From: Duganella sp. BuS-21
GTDB lineage: Bacteria; Pseudomonadota; Gammaproteobacteria; Burkholderiales; Burkholderiaceae_D
Length of the DNA: 64,000 nucleotides
Reading direction: 5' to 3'
NCBI GenBank assembly: GCA_041874725.1
Contig: CP097466.1
Span: forward strand, 2,852,001 to 2,916,000
Part shown: positions 41,741-49,716 of the stretch, one piece after another
Numbering within the stretch: position 1 is the first letter of the stretch
Layout: every line of letters starts with the position of its first letter
Notes under the pieces: generated by a model
The model's database searches: none
What the model was told of the DNA's origin: nothing
What the model saw: only the letters and a program-made list of their open reading frames with translations
Translations under genes and position numbers: made by a program

Positions 41741-41962
41741 TTATGAACCCGCCTTCGCCTCCGCCGCGCGCTTGCGCAGGGTGGTGACGGCGGTGCCGGC
41801 CACGCCCCAGTTGTCGGTTTCCACTTCGTCGATGATGACAAAGGTGGTGGCCGGGTTTTTATTCAGCACCTTTTGCAGCAGATCGGTCACGCCCTGAATC
41901 AGTTCCTGCTTCTGCTCGGCGGTTGCGCCTTCATTGGTGATGCGGATGTTGACGAATGGCAT
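41741..41962 (-). CDS. 4-oxalocrotonate tautomerase-family protein (paralogue)
   Basis: The 73-aa protein, MPFVNIRITNEGATAEQKQE onward, keeps Pro1 and is closely similar to the tautomerase at 40543-40755 over nearly its whole length (LLQKVLNK.PATTFVIIDEV in both). It diverges only in the last 20 residues. It lies 23 bp downstream of the MFS transporter gene on the same strand, so it is probably cotranscribed with it. Confidence 0.9.
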   Translation of the reverse strand: MPFVNIRITNEGATAEQKQELIQGVTDLLQKVLNKNPATTFVIIDEVETDNWGVAGTAVTTLRKRAAEAKAGS

Positions 41963-41985
41963 AGCTCTACTCCTTGGTTAAAAAA

Positions 41986-43380
41986 TCAGTTTGCGGTTTT
42001 CAGTGCTGCCGGCGCCGCGTGCGCGGCGATCCCGTACACCGCCAGCAGCGCGCCGGCCAGCAGCAGCGTGGTCGAGATGGCCATCGCCGCTTCGATGCCC
42101 GCAAGGATAGCAGCTGTGGCCGGCGTTGCCACCAAGGCGCCATACACCGCCACGCCCATGGCGCCGCCCACCTGGCGCGCCGTATTCAACACCGCTGAAG
42201 CGGTGCCGGCCTGCTGCTTGTTTACCGAGGCCAGGATGGCGGTGGTCATGGCCGGCACAGCCAAACCCATGCCGGCCGGGATCAGCGCCAGGCCAGGCAA
42301 CATGGCCCAGAAGCTCGCCGTTTCGGAAATGCCGAAGATGCCCAGCAGCGCGTAACCGCTGCCGCCGATCACGCCGCCGATGATCATCGGCTTGCGCGAG
42401 CCAACCCGCGCCTGCAGCCAGCCGCTGGTGATGTTGGCGAACAAAAAGGTTCCGGTCAGCGGCAGGAAGATCAGCCCGGCGTGCAGCACCGAAAAGCCGC
42501 GCACTGTTTGCAGGTAAAAACTCAGCACGAAGATTACGCCGTAGTAGGCGAAGTTGACAAACACGCCGAACAGCACCGCCGGCGTGAAGCCCGCCAGCTT
42601 GAACAGCTGCAGCGGCAGCATGGGCGCGGCGCTGCGTTGCTCGACGCGGATGAATTGCACGCCGGCCGCCACCGCCACCACCAGCGCAATGAGCACAGCC
42701 GGATGTGTCAGGCCCAGCGCATGGGTTTCAATCACCGCGCCGATGAAGGCGGTCAGCGCGATCACGGCCAGCAGTTGTCCCGGCAGGTCGAAGCTGCGCG
42801 CCGGGCCGCTGTGGCGTAGCGCCGGCACCACGCGCAAGGTCAGCCAGAAGCCGAGCACGCAGATCGGGATGTTGACCCAGAAGATGCTGCGCCAGCCGAA
42901 CACCGACATCAGCAAGCCGCCCAGCACCGGGCCGGCCGCGATCGAGACGCCGCCCGCCGCTGTCCACCAGGCGATGGCCTTGGCCAGCATCGTGCGGTCA
43001 TGCGCGTAGACGGCGTTGAGGATGGACAGCGAACTCGGCACCAACAACGCCGCGCCGACGCCTTGCGCCGCACGCGCCAGGTTGAGCGACAGTGCATCGG
43101 GCGCCACCGCGCAGGCCAGCGATGCCAGCGTGAACAGCGCAAAGCCGCCGAGGAATACGCGGCGCGAACCGAAGCGGTCGCCCATCGCCCCGGCCGAGAG
43201 CAGGCACACGGCAAAGCCCAGCGTATAGGCGTCCACCACCCATTGCAGCTGGCTGACGCCGGCCTGCAGTTCGCGGCCAATTTCCGGCAACGCAACGTTG
43301 ACGATGGTGACGTCCAGCTGGACGATGATGAAGGCGAAGCTGCAAGCCAGCAAAATGGCAAGGGAAGGCGAGGATTTCAT
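41986..43380 (-). CDS. DHA2-type multidrug MFS transporter (14 TM)
   Basis: The 464-aa protein begins MKSSPSLAILLACSFAFIIV and carries the DHA2 motif QLDVTIVNVALPEIGREL in the first helix, LQWVVDAYTLGFAVCLLSAG, and GDRFGSRRVFLGG. Fourteen hydrophobic segments are expected. Homologues export drugs, dyes or aromatic compounds by proton antiport. The start at 43380 has GGAG upstream; the longer frame lacks support. It is divergent from a LysR gene, the usual arrangement of regulator and target. Confidence 0.9.
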   Translation of the reverse strand: MKSSPSLAILLACSFAFIIVQLDVTIVNVALPEIGRELQAGVSQLQWVVDAYTLGFAVCLLSAGAMGDRFGSRRVFLGGFALFTLASLACAVAPDALSLNLARAAQGVGAALLVPSSLSILNAVYAHDRTMLAKAIAWWTAAGGVSIAAGPVLGGLLMSVFGWRSIFWVNIPICVLGFWLTLRVVPALRHSGPARSFDLPGQLLAVIALTAFIGAVIETHALGLTHPAVLIALVVAVAAGVQFIRVEQRSAAPMLPLQLFKLAGFTPAVLFGVFVNFAYYGVIFVLSFYLQTVRGFSVLHAGLIFLPLTGTFLFANITSGWLQARVGSRKPMIIGGVIGGSGYALLGIFGISETASFWAMLPGLALIPAGMGLAVPAMTTAILASVNKQQAGTASAVLNTARQVGGAMGVAVYGALVATPATAAILAGIEAAMAISTTLLLAGALLAVYGIAAHAAPAALKTAN

Positions 43381-43438
43381 GATGGCGCTCCGTGGTTCGA
43401 TATTGCCACTATAGGCCGTCTTACATATCATTAAAAAT

Positions 43439-43461
43439 GAATTATACTGAATGCATAATTC
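43439..43461. promoter_or_regulatory. Candidate LysR operator between the MFS and LysR genes
   Basis: A perfect inverted repeat GAATTAT-N9-ATAATTC lies 17 bp upstream of the LysR start and 58 bp upstream of the MFS start. It has the T-N11-A character of LysR sites. Confidence 0.55.
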
Positions 43462-43478
43462 TTAAATCGAGAATCGAC

Positions 43479-44393
43479 ATGGAACTCTCATCCCTGCGCA
43501 TCTTCAAAACCGTGGCCGAGGAGGGCGGCGTGACGCAGGCAGCCGCGCGGCTCAACCGCGTGCAATCCAACGTCTCCGCCCGGCTGACCCAGCTGGAGGA
43601 GTCGCTCGGCGTGGCGTTGTTCCACCGCTCCGGCCGGCGTCTGCTGATCACCGAGGAGGGCGCGCGCCTGCTGGCCTACACCGAGCGCCTGCTGCAACTG
43701 GCCGACGAAGCGCAGGAAGCCATGCGCGGCGACCGCCAGCCGTCCGGCCAGCTCAGGATCGGTTCCATGGAAACCACCGCCGCCGCGCGCCTGCCGCAGG
43801 TGCTGGGGCAGTTCCACCGCCAGTATCCGCAAGTCGACCTGATCCTTGATACCGGCCCCACCGATTACCTGGTGCAGGCCGTGCTCAACCATAGGGTCGA
43901 TATGGCGCTGGTGGCTGCGCCCATTGAGCGGCCGGAGCTGATGCAGCTGCCGCTGTTTGACGAGGAGTTGGTGTTGCTGACCGACAGCCTGCATGGCCCC
44001 GTGAAGTCGCCGGCCGACGTCGCGAGCCGCACGTTGCTGGGCTTTCGCAGCGGTTGTTCCTACCGGCGCCGGCTGGAGCGCTGGTTCGCCGAAGGCGGCG
44101 TGTCGCCGGCGCGCGTTGCTGAATTTGGCACGTTCGAAGCGATTATCGGCTGTGTGGCGGCGGGGATGGGCGTGGCGATGATGCCGAGGGAAGTGCTGAA
44201 ACAGCGGTCGCTGGCCAAGACGGTCCGCGTACACACGCTGGAGCCCGAGGTGGCGCACGTGCAAACCATGTTGGTATGGCGTCGCGACATCGTGCAGCAC
44301 GCTGCGCGCGACGCCTTTGCCGCGACATTTGGCGCTATGCAGATACCGTCGCGTGGTACGGAAGCCAACGCAAAGCCAACCGCCGCAGCCTGA
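43479..44393 (+). CDS. LysR-family transcriptional regulator
   Basis: The 304-aa protein begins MELSSLRIFKTVAEEGGVTQ, with AAARLNRVQSNVSARLTQLE as recognition helix, and an effector domain from about residue 90 (RIGSMETTAAARLPQVL). The start was chosen by family alignment; the longer frame overlaps the operator. It is divergent from the DHA2 transporter, whose expression it probably controls together with the tautomerase. Confidence 0.91.
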   Translation: MELSSLRIFKTVAEEGGVTQAAARLNRVQSNVSARLTQLEESLGVALFHRSGRRLLITEEGARLLAYTERLLQLADEAQEAMRGDRQPSGQLRIGSMETTAAARLPQVLGQFHRQYPQVDLILDTGPTDYLVQAVLNHRVDMALVAAPIERPELMQLPLFDEELVLLTDSLHGPVKSPADVASRTLLGFRSGCSYRRRLERWFAEGGVSPARVAEFGTFEAIIGCVAAGMGVAMMPREVLKQRSLAKTVRVHTLEPEVAHVQTMLVWRRDIVQHAARDAFAATFGAMQIPSRGTEANAKPTAAA

Positions 44394-44417
44394 TGGATGC
44401 GGCGTTGGCCTGGCTGA

Positions 44418-44666
44418 TTAGCGGGTGGCTGGCGGCGGCGTCTCGGTACTGCCTGGCGGCGTAGTAGTCGCCGGGGCCGGCGCGTTTGGATCGGTCGGCG
44501 TGGTCATTGCTGGCGCCGGCATCGGCGCCGGAGTGGTCGCAGGCGCAGGCGTGGCTTCGGGTACTGGTGGCGGGACGTCGGCGTTTTTCTTCTGGCAGCC
44601 GCTGATTACGGCAACCGTGGCGATCAAAGCAATAGCGAGCTTACCCGTCAGATGTAACGATTTCAT
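44418..44666 (-). CDS. Small Pro/Ala/Thr-rich lipoprotein
   Basis: The 82-aa product starts MKSLHLTGKLAIALIATVAV and has a lipobox ISGC at residues 22-25, so it is lipidated on Cys25. The mature part is low-complexity (PAPATTPAPMPAPAMTTPTD style) with no domain, suggesting a flexible periplasmic tether or structural lipoprotein. AGGAGG lies 7-12 bp upstream of the ATG. Confidence 0.78.
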   Translation of the reverse strand: MKSLHLTGKLAIALIATVAVISGCQKKNADVPPPVPEATPAPATTPAPMPAPAMTTPTDPNAPAPATTTPPGSTETPPPATR

Positions 44667-44820
44667 GGTAGATCCTCCTAAAAAGTGGACGAATCCCATC
44701 GTAGCCATTCCCTCAGCGGTGCCGTATCGGCGAGCTTGCAGTGCGTCTGTAGGACTACTGCCCGTCGAAACGCAACAGCTCGCAGGTAGAATGGCAGCTT
44801 TGATCAATTCGGAGGTCTTC

Positions 44821-45798
44821 ATGCGTCTTTACTTCGCAGCCGTGCTGCTGGCTTTTACCGTGCTGGACTGCAGCGCCAGTGAATCCGCCACCGGCAGTTT
44901 CACCGCCTCCAAAAGCTGCGAGGCGTTTTCCTCCTTCGCCAAGCGCACCAATCCGGGCGAGGTCAAGCTCGCCGCCGGCACGGCCTACACGGTGCGCGAA
45001 ATCAACAAGACCGATTACGACTGGGTGCGCGTGGAAGTGCCGGGCGCACAGCCTTCGCTGCGTTGGGTGCAACGCGACTGCGGCACGCCGGCGCTCGACG
45101 ACAAGCAGGCCGGCCGTCCGGACGAAGGCGTCAGCGGCGCAGTCTGCAGCGCGCCCAACCAGCAGGACAGTTACGTGCTGGCCATCACCTGGCAACCCGG
45201 CTTTTGCGAGCACGCCAAATACAACGGCAAGAAGCCGGAATGCGATGCCATGAACAGCGGTACGCTGGAAGCGAAAAACCTGAGCCTGCACGGCCTGTGG
45301 CCCAACAAGAAGGAATGTGGCACGCAATACGGCAGCTGCAGCGGCAAGCCCTTCGCGCTAAGCAAGGAAACCATCGACAAGGTGGCGCCATGGATGCCGA
45401 ATTTCTTCTTCGAGCGCACTTTCGGCGCCTACGAATGGAACAAGCACGGCAAGTGCCAGGCCTTGCCGCCGGATGAGTATTTCATCAAGGCCGTCTCGGC
45501 TGTAAAGGTGGTGAACGATTCGGAAGTGGGCAAGCTCGTGCTGGGCAATGCCGGCAAAAGCTTCAAGGTGAACGATTTCTTCGAGCGCGTCGCAGCGCGC
45601 CATGGCGAGAAGGCCGCCAACGCCATCACACTGGTGTGCATTCAGCGCAAATATTTGCAGGAGATTCGCGTGTCGCTGGCGCTGGACTTCAGCACCGAGC
45701 GCGATCTGCCGCAGATGGTGACGGGAGCCCGGCCGGCCGGCACCCGCGCCATCGGCTGCGCCGACGAAGTGTACGTCGAGGCAGCCGGCAAGGATTAA
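44821..45798 (+). CDS. Secreted ribonuclease T2 family protein (RNase I type)
   Basis: The 325-aa protein has a signal peptide (MRLYFAAVLLAFTVLDCSAS), an N-terminal extension of about 100 residues with an SH3-like look (AGTAYTVREINKTDYDWVRV), and an RNase T2 domain with both active-site motifs: CAS I LSLHGLWPN (about 155-163) and CAS II YEWNKHGKC (about 204-212). Cysteines for disulfides are numerous. It should cleave RNA in the periplasm to cyclic nucleotides. GGAGG is 6-10 bp before the ATG; the longer open frame upstream is antisense to the lipoprotein gene and is rejected. The N-terminal extension is unusual for RNase I. Confidence 0.91.
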   Translation: MRLYFAAVLLAFTVLDCSASESATGSFTASKSCEAFSSFAKRTNPGEVKLAAGTAYTVREINKTDYDWVRVEVPGAQPSLRWVQRDCGTPALDDKQAGRPDEGVSGAVCSAPNQQDSYVLAITWQPGFCEHAKYNGKKPECDAMNSGTLEAKNLSLHGLWPNKKECGTQYGSCSGKPFALSKETIDKVAPWMPNFFFERTFGAYEWNKHGKCQALPPDEYFIKAVSAVKVVNDSEVGKLVLGNAGKSFKVNDFFERVAARHGEKAANAITLVCIQRKYLQEIRVSLALDFSTERDLPQMVTGARPAGTRAIGCADEVYVEAAGKD

Positions 45799-45806
45799 GC
45801 AACCCA

Positions 45807-45885
45807 TCGTTCCCGCGCAAGCGGGAATCCATGCTGCGCCGGCAATCACGCGGCCTATGGATTCCCGCCTGCGCGGGAATGGCGA
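45807..45885. repeat. REP-like inverted repeat, copy 3
   Basis: TCGTTCCCGCGCAAGCGGG then AATCCAT, mirrored by ATGGATTCCCGCCTGCGCGG then GAATGGCGA at the right. It fills the space between the converging RNase T2 and SDR genes, as copy 2 does between its neighbours, supporting a bidirectional 3'-end role. Confidence 0.82.
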
Positions 45886-46629
45886 TTACGCTGCGAAGCC
45901 GCCGTCGATCACCAGGTCGGCGCCGGTCACGAAAGCCGCTTCCGGACCGGCCAGGTAAGCCACCATCGCTGCGATTTCTTCGGCTTTGCCATGACGTTTC
46001 AGCGCCATCAGGCCATGCAAACCGGTTGCGAAATCGCTGTCGGCCGGGTTCATGTCGGTATCGACCGGGCCTGGCGCCACGTTGTTGACGGTGATCTTGC
46101 GGCTGCCCAGATCGCGCGCCATGCCTTTCACCAGGCCGGTCAGGGCCGATTTGCTCATCGCGTAGACGGCGCCGCCTTCAAACGGCATGCGTTGCGCATT
46201 GGTGCTGCCGATGTTGATGATGCGGCCGCCATCCTTCATGTGCTTGGCGGCGGCCTGCGAGGCCACGAACACGGCGCGCACGTTGACGGCCACGGTTTTA
46301 TCGAAGTCTTCCAGCGAGAAGCTGTCGGTTGCGCCCAGCAGCAGCACGCCGGCGCTGTTGACCAGGATGTCCAGACGGCCAAAGCGTTCCGCCACGCTGT
46401 CGATGGCTTTGCTCAGGGCTGCGGCGTCGGTGGCGTCGGCCTTCAGGGCGATCGCTTCACCGCCGGCGGCTTTGATTTCTTCGACCAGCGCTTCAGCTGC
46501 GATGGCCGAGGCGGCGTAGCCGATGGCGACTTTGGCGCCTTCGCTGGCCAGGCGGCGAGCCGTTGCCGCGCCGATGCCGCGCGAACCACCGTTGATGAAA
46601 GCGACTTGACCGTTGAGTTTCGTGTTCAT
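45886..46629 (-). CDS. Short-chain dehydrogenase/reductase (3-oxoacyl-ACP-reductase-like)
   Basis: A 247-aa classical SDR with NGGSRGIGAATARRLASEG (cofactor), NSAGVLLLG near 90, the catalytic Ser in INIGSTNAQ and YAMSK (Tyr about 158, Lys about 162), and NNVAPGPVDTDM. All catalytic residues are present. It is divergent from the LysR gene at 46740, 110 bp away, which probably regulates it. Substrate unknown. Confidence 0.91.
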   Translation of the reverse strand: MNTKLNGQVAFINGGSRGIGAATARRLASEGAKVAIGYAASAIAAEALVEEIKAAGGEAIALKADATDAAALSKAIDSVAERFGRLDILVNSAGVLLLGATDSFSLEDFDKTVAVNVRAVFVASQAAAKHMKDGGRIINIGSTNAQRMPFEGGAVYAMSKSALTGLVKGMARDLGSRKITVNNVAPGPVDTDMNPADSDFATGLHGLMALKRHGKAEEIAAMVAYLAGPEAAFVTGADLVIDGGFAA

Positions 46630-46739
46630 GATTTGTTTCCTTTCGGGTTGGTTGATGAACACAGTATGTTCTCCACCACTTGATCGCGGTAGTCATTAAA
46701 ATACGTGAACAGTTTCAACCATTGGTATAAGATGGGAAT

Positions 46740-47669
46740 ATGCTTACCGAACTCAGCAGCTATCTCGACGCATTCATCGCCGCCGCCGACGAAGGCAGTT
46801 TCTCGGCCGCCGCCCGTCGTCTGGGGCTGACGCCGGCCGCCGTCAGCAAAAGCGTCAACCGGCTGGAAGTGCGGTTGGGCGTGCGCCTGTTCCAGCGCAG
46901 CACCCGCAGTCTGGCGTTAACTACCGACGGCGAACGCCTGTATGGGCAGGTGCGGCTGCCGTGGAGTGAGATCGGCGATGCGCTCACGGACCTGAGCCAG
47001 GGCGCCGGCAAGCCGGCCGGCACGCTGAAGGTGTCGCTGGCCTACACTGTGGGCCGCCAGTATTTCGTGCCGCTGCTGGAGGAATTCTCGCGCCGCTATC
47101 CAGACGTGGTGCCCGATCTGTATTTCGATAACCGCCAGGTGGACCTGATCGCCGACGGCTTCGACGTCGGCATCGGCGGCGGCATCGAGCTGACCGCCGC
47201 CCTGATCGCGCGCGAACTGGCGCGGGTCGATATCGTGCTGGCGGCGTCGCCGGACTACCTGGCAGCGCATCCGGCGCCGGAATCGCCGGCGGACCTGACG
47301 CGCCATCGCGGTCTGCTGCGTCGTTCCCTGAGCAGCGGACGCCTGGTGCCGTGGACCTTGAAGCACCGCTCCGGCAAGGAAGTGGTGGCGAGCGTGCGTC
47401 CGGTGGCGGTGCTGGACGACCCGGAAGCCATCGCGCGCGCGGCCGCCTGCGGCATGGGCATCGCCATGCTGCCGCTGCCGCACGCCTTGCCGCTGCTCGA
47501 CAGCGGAGAGTTGGTGCGCGTGCTGCCGGACTGGCATGCGGAGACGCGGCCGCTTTCGATATATTATTCCAGCCGCAAGCTGGTGCCGGCCAAGGTGCGG
47601 GTATTTGTTGACTATATGGTGGAGCAGTTCCGCGCCAGCGGCCACGCTGCGCGCTTCCGCCAACATTAA
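46740..47669 (+). CDS. LysR-family transcriptional regulator
   Basis: The 309-aa protein has a winged helix (SAAARRLGLTPAAVSKSVNR near 21-40) and an effector domain (LKVSLAYTVGRQYFVPLLEE from about 95). It is divergent from the SDR gene and is the third SDR/LysR or MFS/LysR divergent pair in 8 kb. Confidence 0.91.
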   Translation: MLTELSSYLDAFIAAADEGSFSAAARRLGLTPAAVSKSVNRLEVRLGVRLFQRSTRSLALTTDGERLYGQVRLPWSEIGDALTDLSQGAGKPAGTLKVSLAYTVGRQYFVPLLEEFSRRYPDVVPDLYFDNRQVDLIADGFDVGIGGGIELTAALIARELARVDIVLAASPDYLAAHPAPESPADLTRHRGLLRRSLSSGRLVPWTLKHRSGKEVVASVRPVAVLDDPEAIARAAACGMGIAMLPLPHALPLLDSGELVRVLPDWHAETRPLSIYYSSRKLVPAKVRVFVDYMVEQFRASGHAARFRQH

Positions 47670-47682
47670 AGGAGATGGTTCG

Positions 47683-48753
47683 ATGAAGTTCAAAGCAGGA
47701 CTTGCAGCGCTGCTGCTGGCCGGACAGGCATATGCCGGCGTGGCGATCAATCCCGATAACGCGCAGTTGCAGTACACGGGAAGGATAGACTTCGCCGACC
47801 GCGCGCGGCCGGTGCTGTCATGGCCCGGCACCAGCATTGAAGGGAATTTCAGCGGCGCCAGCCTGGCCGTCAAGCTGGACGACCAGCAAGGCAAGAACTA
47901 CTTCAACGTCTTCATCGACGGCGACCTGGCCAAGCCGGTGATCATCGAAGCGGCGCAGGGTAGCAAGTCCTATGTGGTGGCCAAGGGCCTGAAGCCAGGC
48001 CGGCACCGCTTCCTGATCACCAAGCGCACCGAAGGCGAGGAGGGCGGCACCGTGTTCCAGGGCCTGGAGCTGGATGACGGCGGCAAGCTGCTGCCGCCAC
48101 CGCCGCGCAAGCAGCGTCGGATCGAATTCTTCGGCGACTCCATCACCAGCGGCATGGGCAACGAGGCGCCGGACGATGGCCCGGACCATCTGCTGAAGGA
48201 AAAGAACAACTTCATGTCCTACGCCCCGATTACGGCGCGCGCCCTGGAGGCGGAAGCGCATATCACCTCGCAGAGCGGCATCGGCGTGATGATCAGCTGG
48301 TTCCCGTTCACCATGCCGGACTTCTACGACCAGCTGAACGCGGTCGGCAACAATGACAGCAAGTGGGATTTCAAATCGTGGACGCCGGACGTGGTGGTGG
48401 TTAATCTGTTCCAGAACGACCGCTGGCTGATCGACCGCGAAAAGCGCCTGTCGCCGATGCCGGACGACGCGCAGCGCGTGCAGGCCTATCGCACGCTGGT
48501 GCAGAAGATCCGCGCCCTGTACCCGCGCGCCTACATCGTTTGCGCCTTGGGCAGCATGGACGCGGTGCAGGAAGGCTCCAAGTGGCCGGGCTACGTGCGC
48601 ACGGCGGTGGACCAGATGCGCGACGGCGGCGACCAGCGCATCGACACCATCATCTTCCCGTGGAACGGCTTCGGCGGCCACCCGCGCGTCAAGCAGCACC
48701 AGGCCAATGCGGCGCTGCTGACGGCCTTCATCCGTCAGAAGACAGGCTGGTAA
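47683..48753 (+). CDS. Secreted SGNH/GDSL esterase (carbohydrate esterase family 2-like)
   Basis: The 356-aa protein has a signal peptide (MKFKAGLAALLLAGQAYAGV), an N-terminal jelly-roll-like domain (about 25-135) and an SGNH hydrolase domain: nucleophile Ser153 in FFGDSITSGMGN, Asn in NLFQNDRW near 246 and the catalytic His in GGHPRVKQH near 330. The two-domain layout is that of CE2 acetylxylan esterases, which deacetylate hemicellulose. AAAGGAG lies 7-13 bp upstream. With GH43 and GH127 nearby it fits plant-cell-wall breakdown. It is followed 1 bp later by the rhodanese gene. Confidence 0.88.
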   Translation: MKFKAGLAALLLAGQAYAGVAINPDNAQLQYTGRIDFADRARPVLSWPGTSIEGNFSGASLAVKLDDQQGKNYFNVFIDGDLAKPVIIEAAQGSKSYVVAKGLKPGRHRFLITKRTEGEEGGTVFQGLELDDGGKLLPPPPRKQRRIEFFGDSITSGMGNEAPDDGPDHLLKEKNNFMSYAPITARALEAEAHITSQSGIGVMISWFPFTMPDFYDQLNAVGNNDSKWDFKSWTPDVVVVNLFQNDRWLIDREKRLSPMPDDAQRVQAYRTLVQKIRALYPRAYIVCALGSMDAVQEGSKWPGYVRTAVDQMRDGGDQRIDTIIFPWNGFGGHPRVKQHQANAALLTAFIRQKTGW

Positions 48754-48754
48754 G

Positions 48755-49615
48755 GTGCTGGCCCGCGCGCGACAGCTGATGACGGCGGATCAGTTGGCGA
48801 CCTTGTTCGCCGGCGGCGTGCCGGCCAGCGTGTGTCTGCTGGAAGCCGGCTACGGCCTGCGCGCGCCATTCGAACAGGCGCACATACCCGGCGCCGCTTA
48901 TCTCGACACCGACGACATCGAGCACGCACCGCGCTGGCTCAAGGCGCCCGACCACGAACTGTTGACGGTGTTGCTGTCCCACGGCATCCGCCACGACACC
49001 ACCGTCATTCTCTACGGCCGCAACAACCTGGCCGCCGCGCGCGCGGCACAGCTCATGCTGTACATGGGCGTGGCGGACGTGCGCTTGCTCGATGGCGGCT
49101 TCGACGCCTGGCTGCGCGCTGGCCACGCCTGCGCCTGCGGCGCTGGCCTTGCTCCGGCATGGACGCTGACGCCGGCCGCCGATTTCGGTCGTGCCGTGCC
49201 TGCGCATCCTGAATACATCATCGACACCGTGCAAGCCCGTGCGCTGCTGGCGCGGACCGACGGCGCGCTGGCCAGCATCCGCAGCGAAGCCGAGCATCTC
49301 GGCAAAATATCCGGCTACAGCTACATCTCGCAGCGCGGCGACATTCCCGGCGCGCGCTGGGTGGCTGCCGGCGAAGACGGCGACATCCACAGCATGAGCG
49401 CCTACCAGCTGCCAAACGGCGCCATGAAGCCGGCCTCGGAAATCGAACAGCTGTGGCAAGCCGCCGGCATCACGCGCGAGCGGCAGGTGGCGTTCTACTG
49501 CGGCACCGGTTGGCGCGCCTCCATGGCCTTTTTCTACGCCTACCTCATGGGCTGGCCGCGCATCAGCGTCTACGACGGCGGCTGGTGCGCATGGGCGGCA
49601 GGCGGCGAGGCATAG
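48755..49615 (+). CDS. Tandem-rhodanese sulfurtransferase
   Basis: The 286-aa protein has two rhodanese domains. The N-terminal one (about 8-125) lacks the catalytic Cys (LYGRNNLAAARAAQ); the C-terminal one keeps Cys249 in FYCGTGWRAS, the loop of YnjE/thiosulfate sulfurtransferases. It transfers sulfane sulfur to a thiol acceptor. The GTG start lies 1 bp after the esterase stop, which suggests coupling, although the functions seem unrelated. No signal peptide is visible. Confidence 0.87.
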   Translation: MLARARQLMTADQLATLFAGGVPASVCLLEAGYGLRAPFEQAHIPGAAYLDTDDIEHAPRWLKAPDHELLTVLLSHGIRHDTTVILYGRNNLAAARAAQLMLYMGVADVRLLDGGFDAWLRAGHACACGAGLAPAWTLTPAADFGRAVPAHPEYIIDTVQARALLARTDGALASIRSEAEHLGKISGYSYISQRGDIPGARWVAAGEDGDIHSMSAYQLPNGAMKPASEIEQLWQAAGITRERQVAFYCGTGWRASMAFFYAYLMGWPRISVYDGGWCAWAAGGEA

Positions 49616-49716
49616 CGATTATGCCGATTTCGTCACGCTTTTAGCGGCCCGCAAGCAAGACGAAGGCGGGCCGCCGGACGTACATTATTGCCTGGACACT
49701 CACCGTGAGGGGATGT

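Noticed and set aside
44425..44820. N-terminal extension of the RNase T2 frame
   Set aside because: It is antisense to the lipoprotein gene; the ATG at 44821 has a strong ribosome binding site and a signal peptide.
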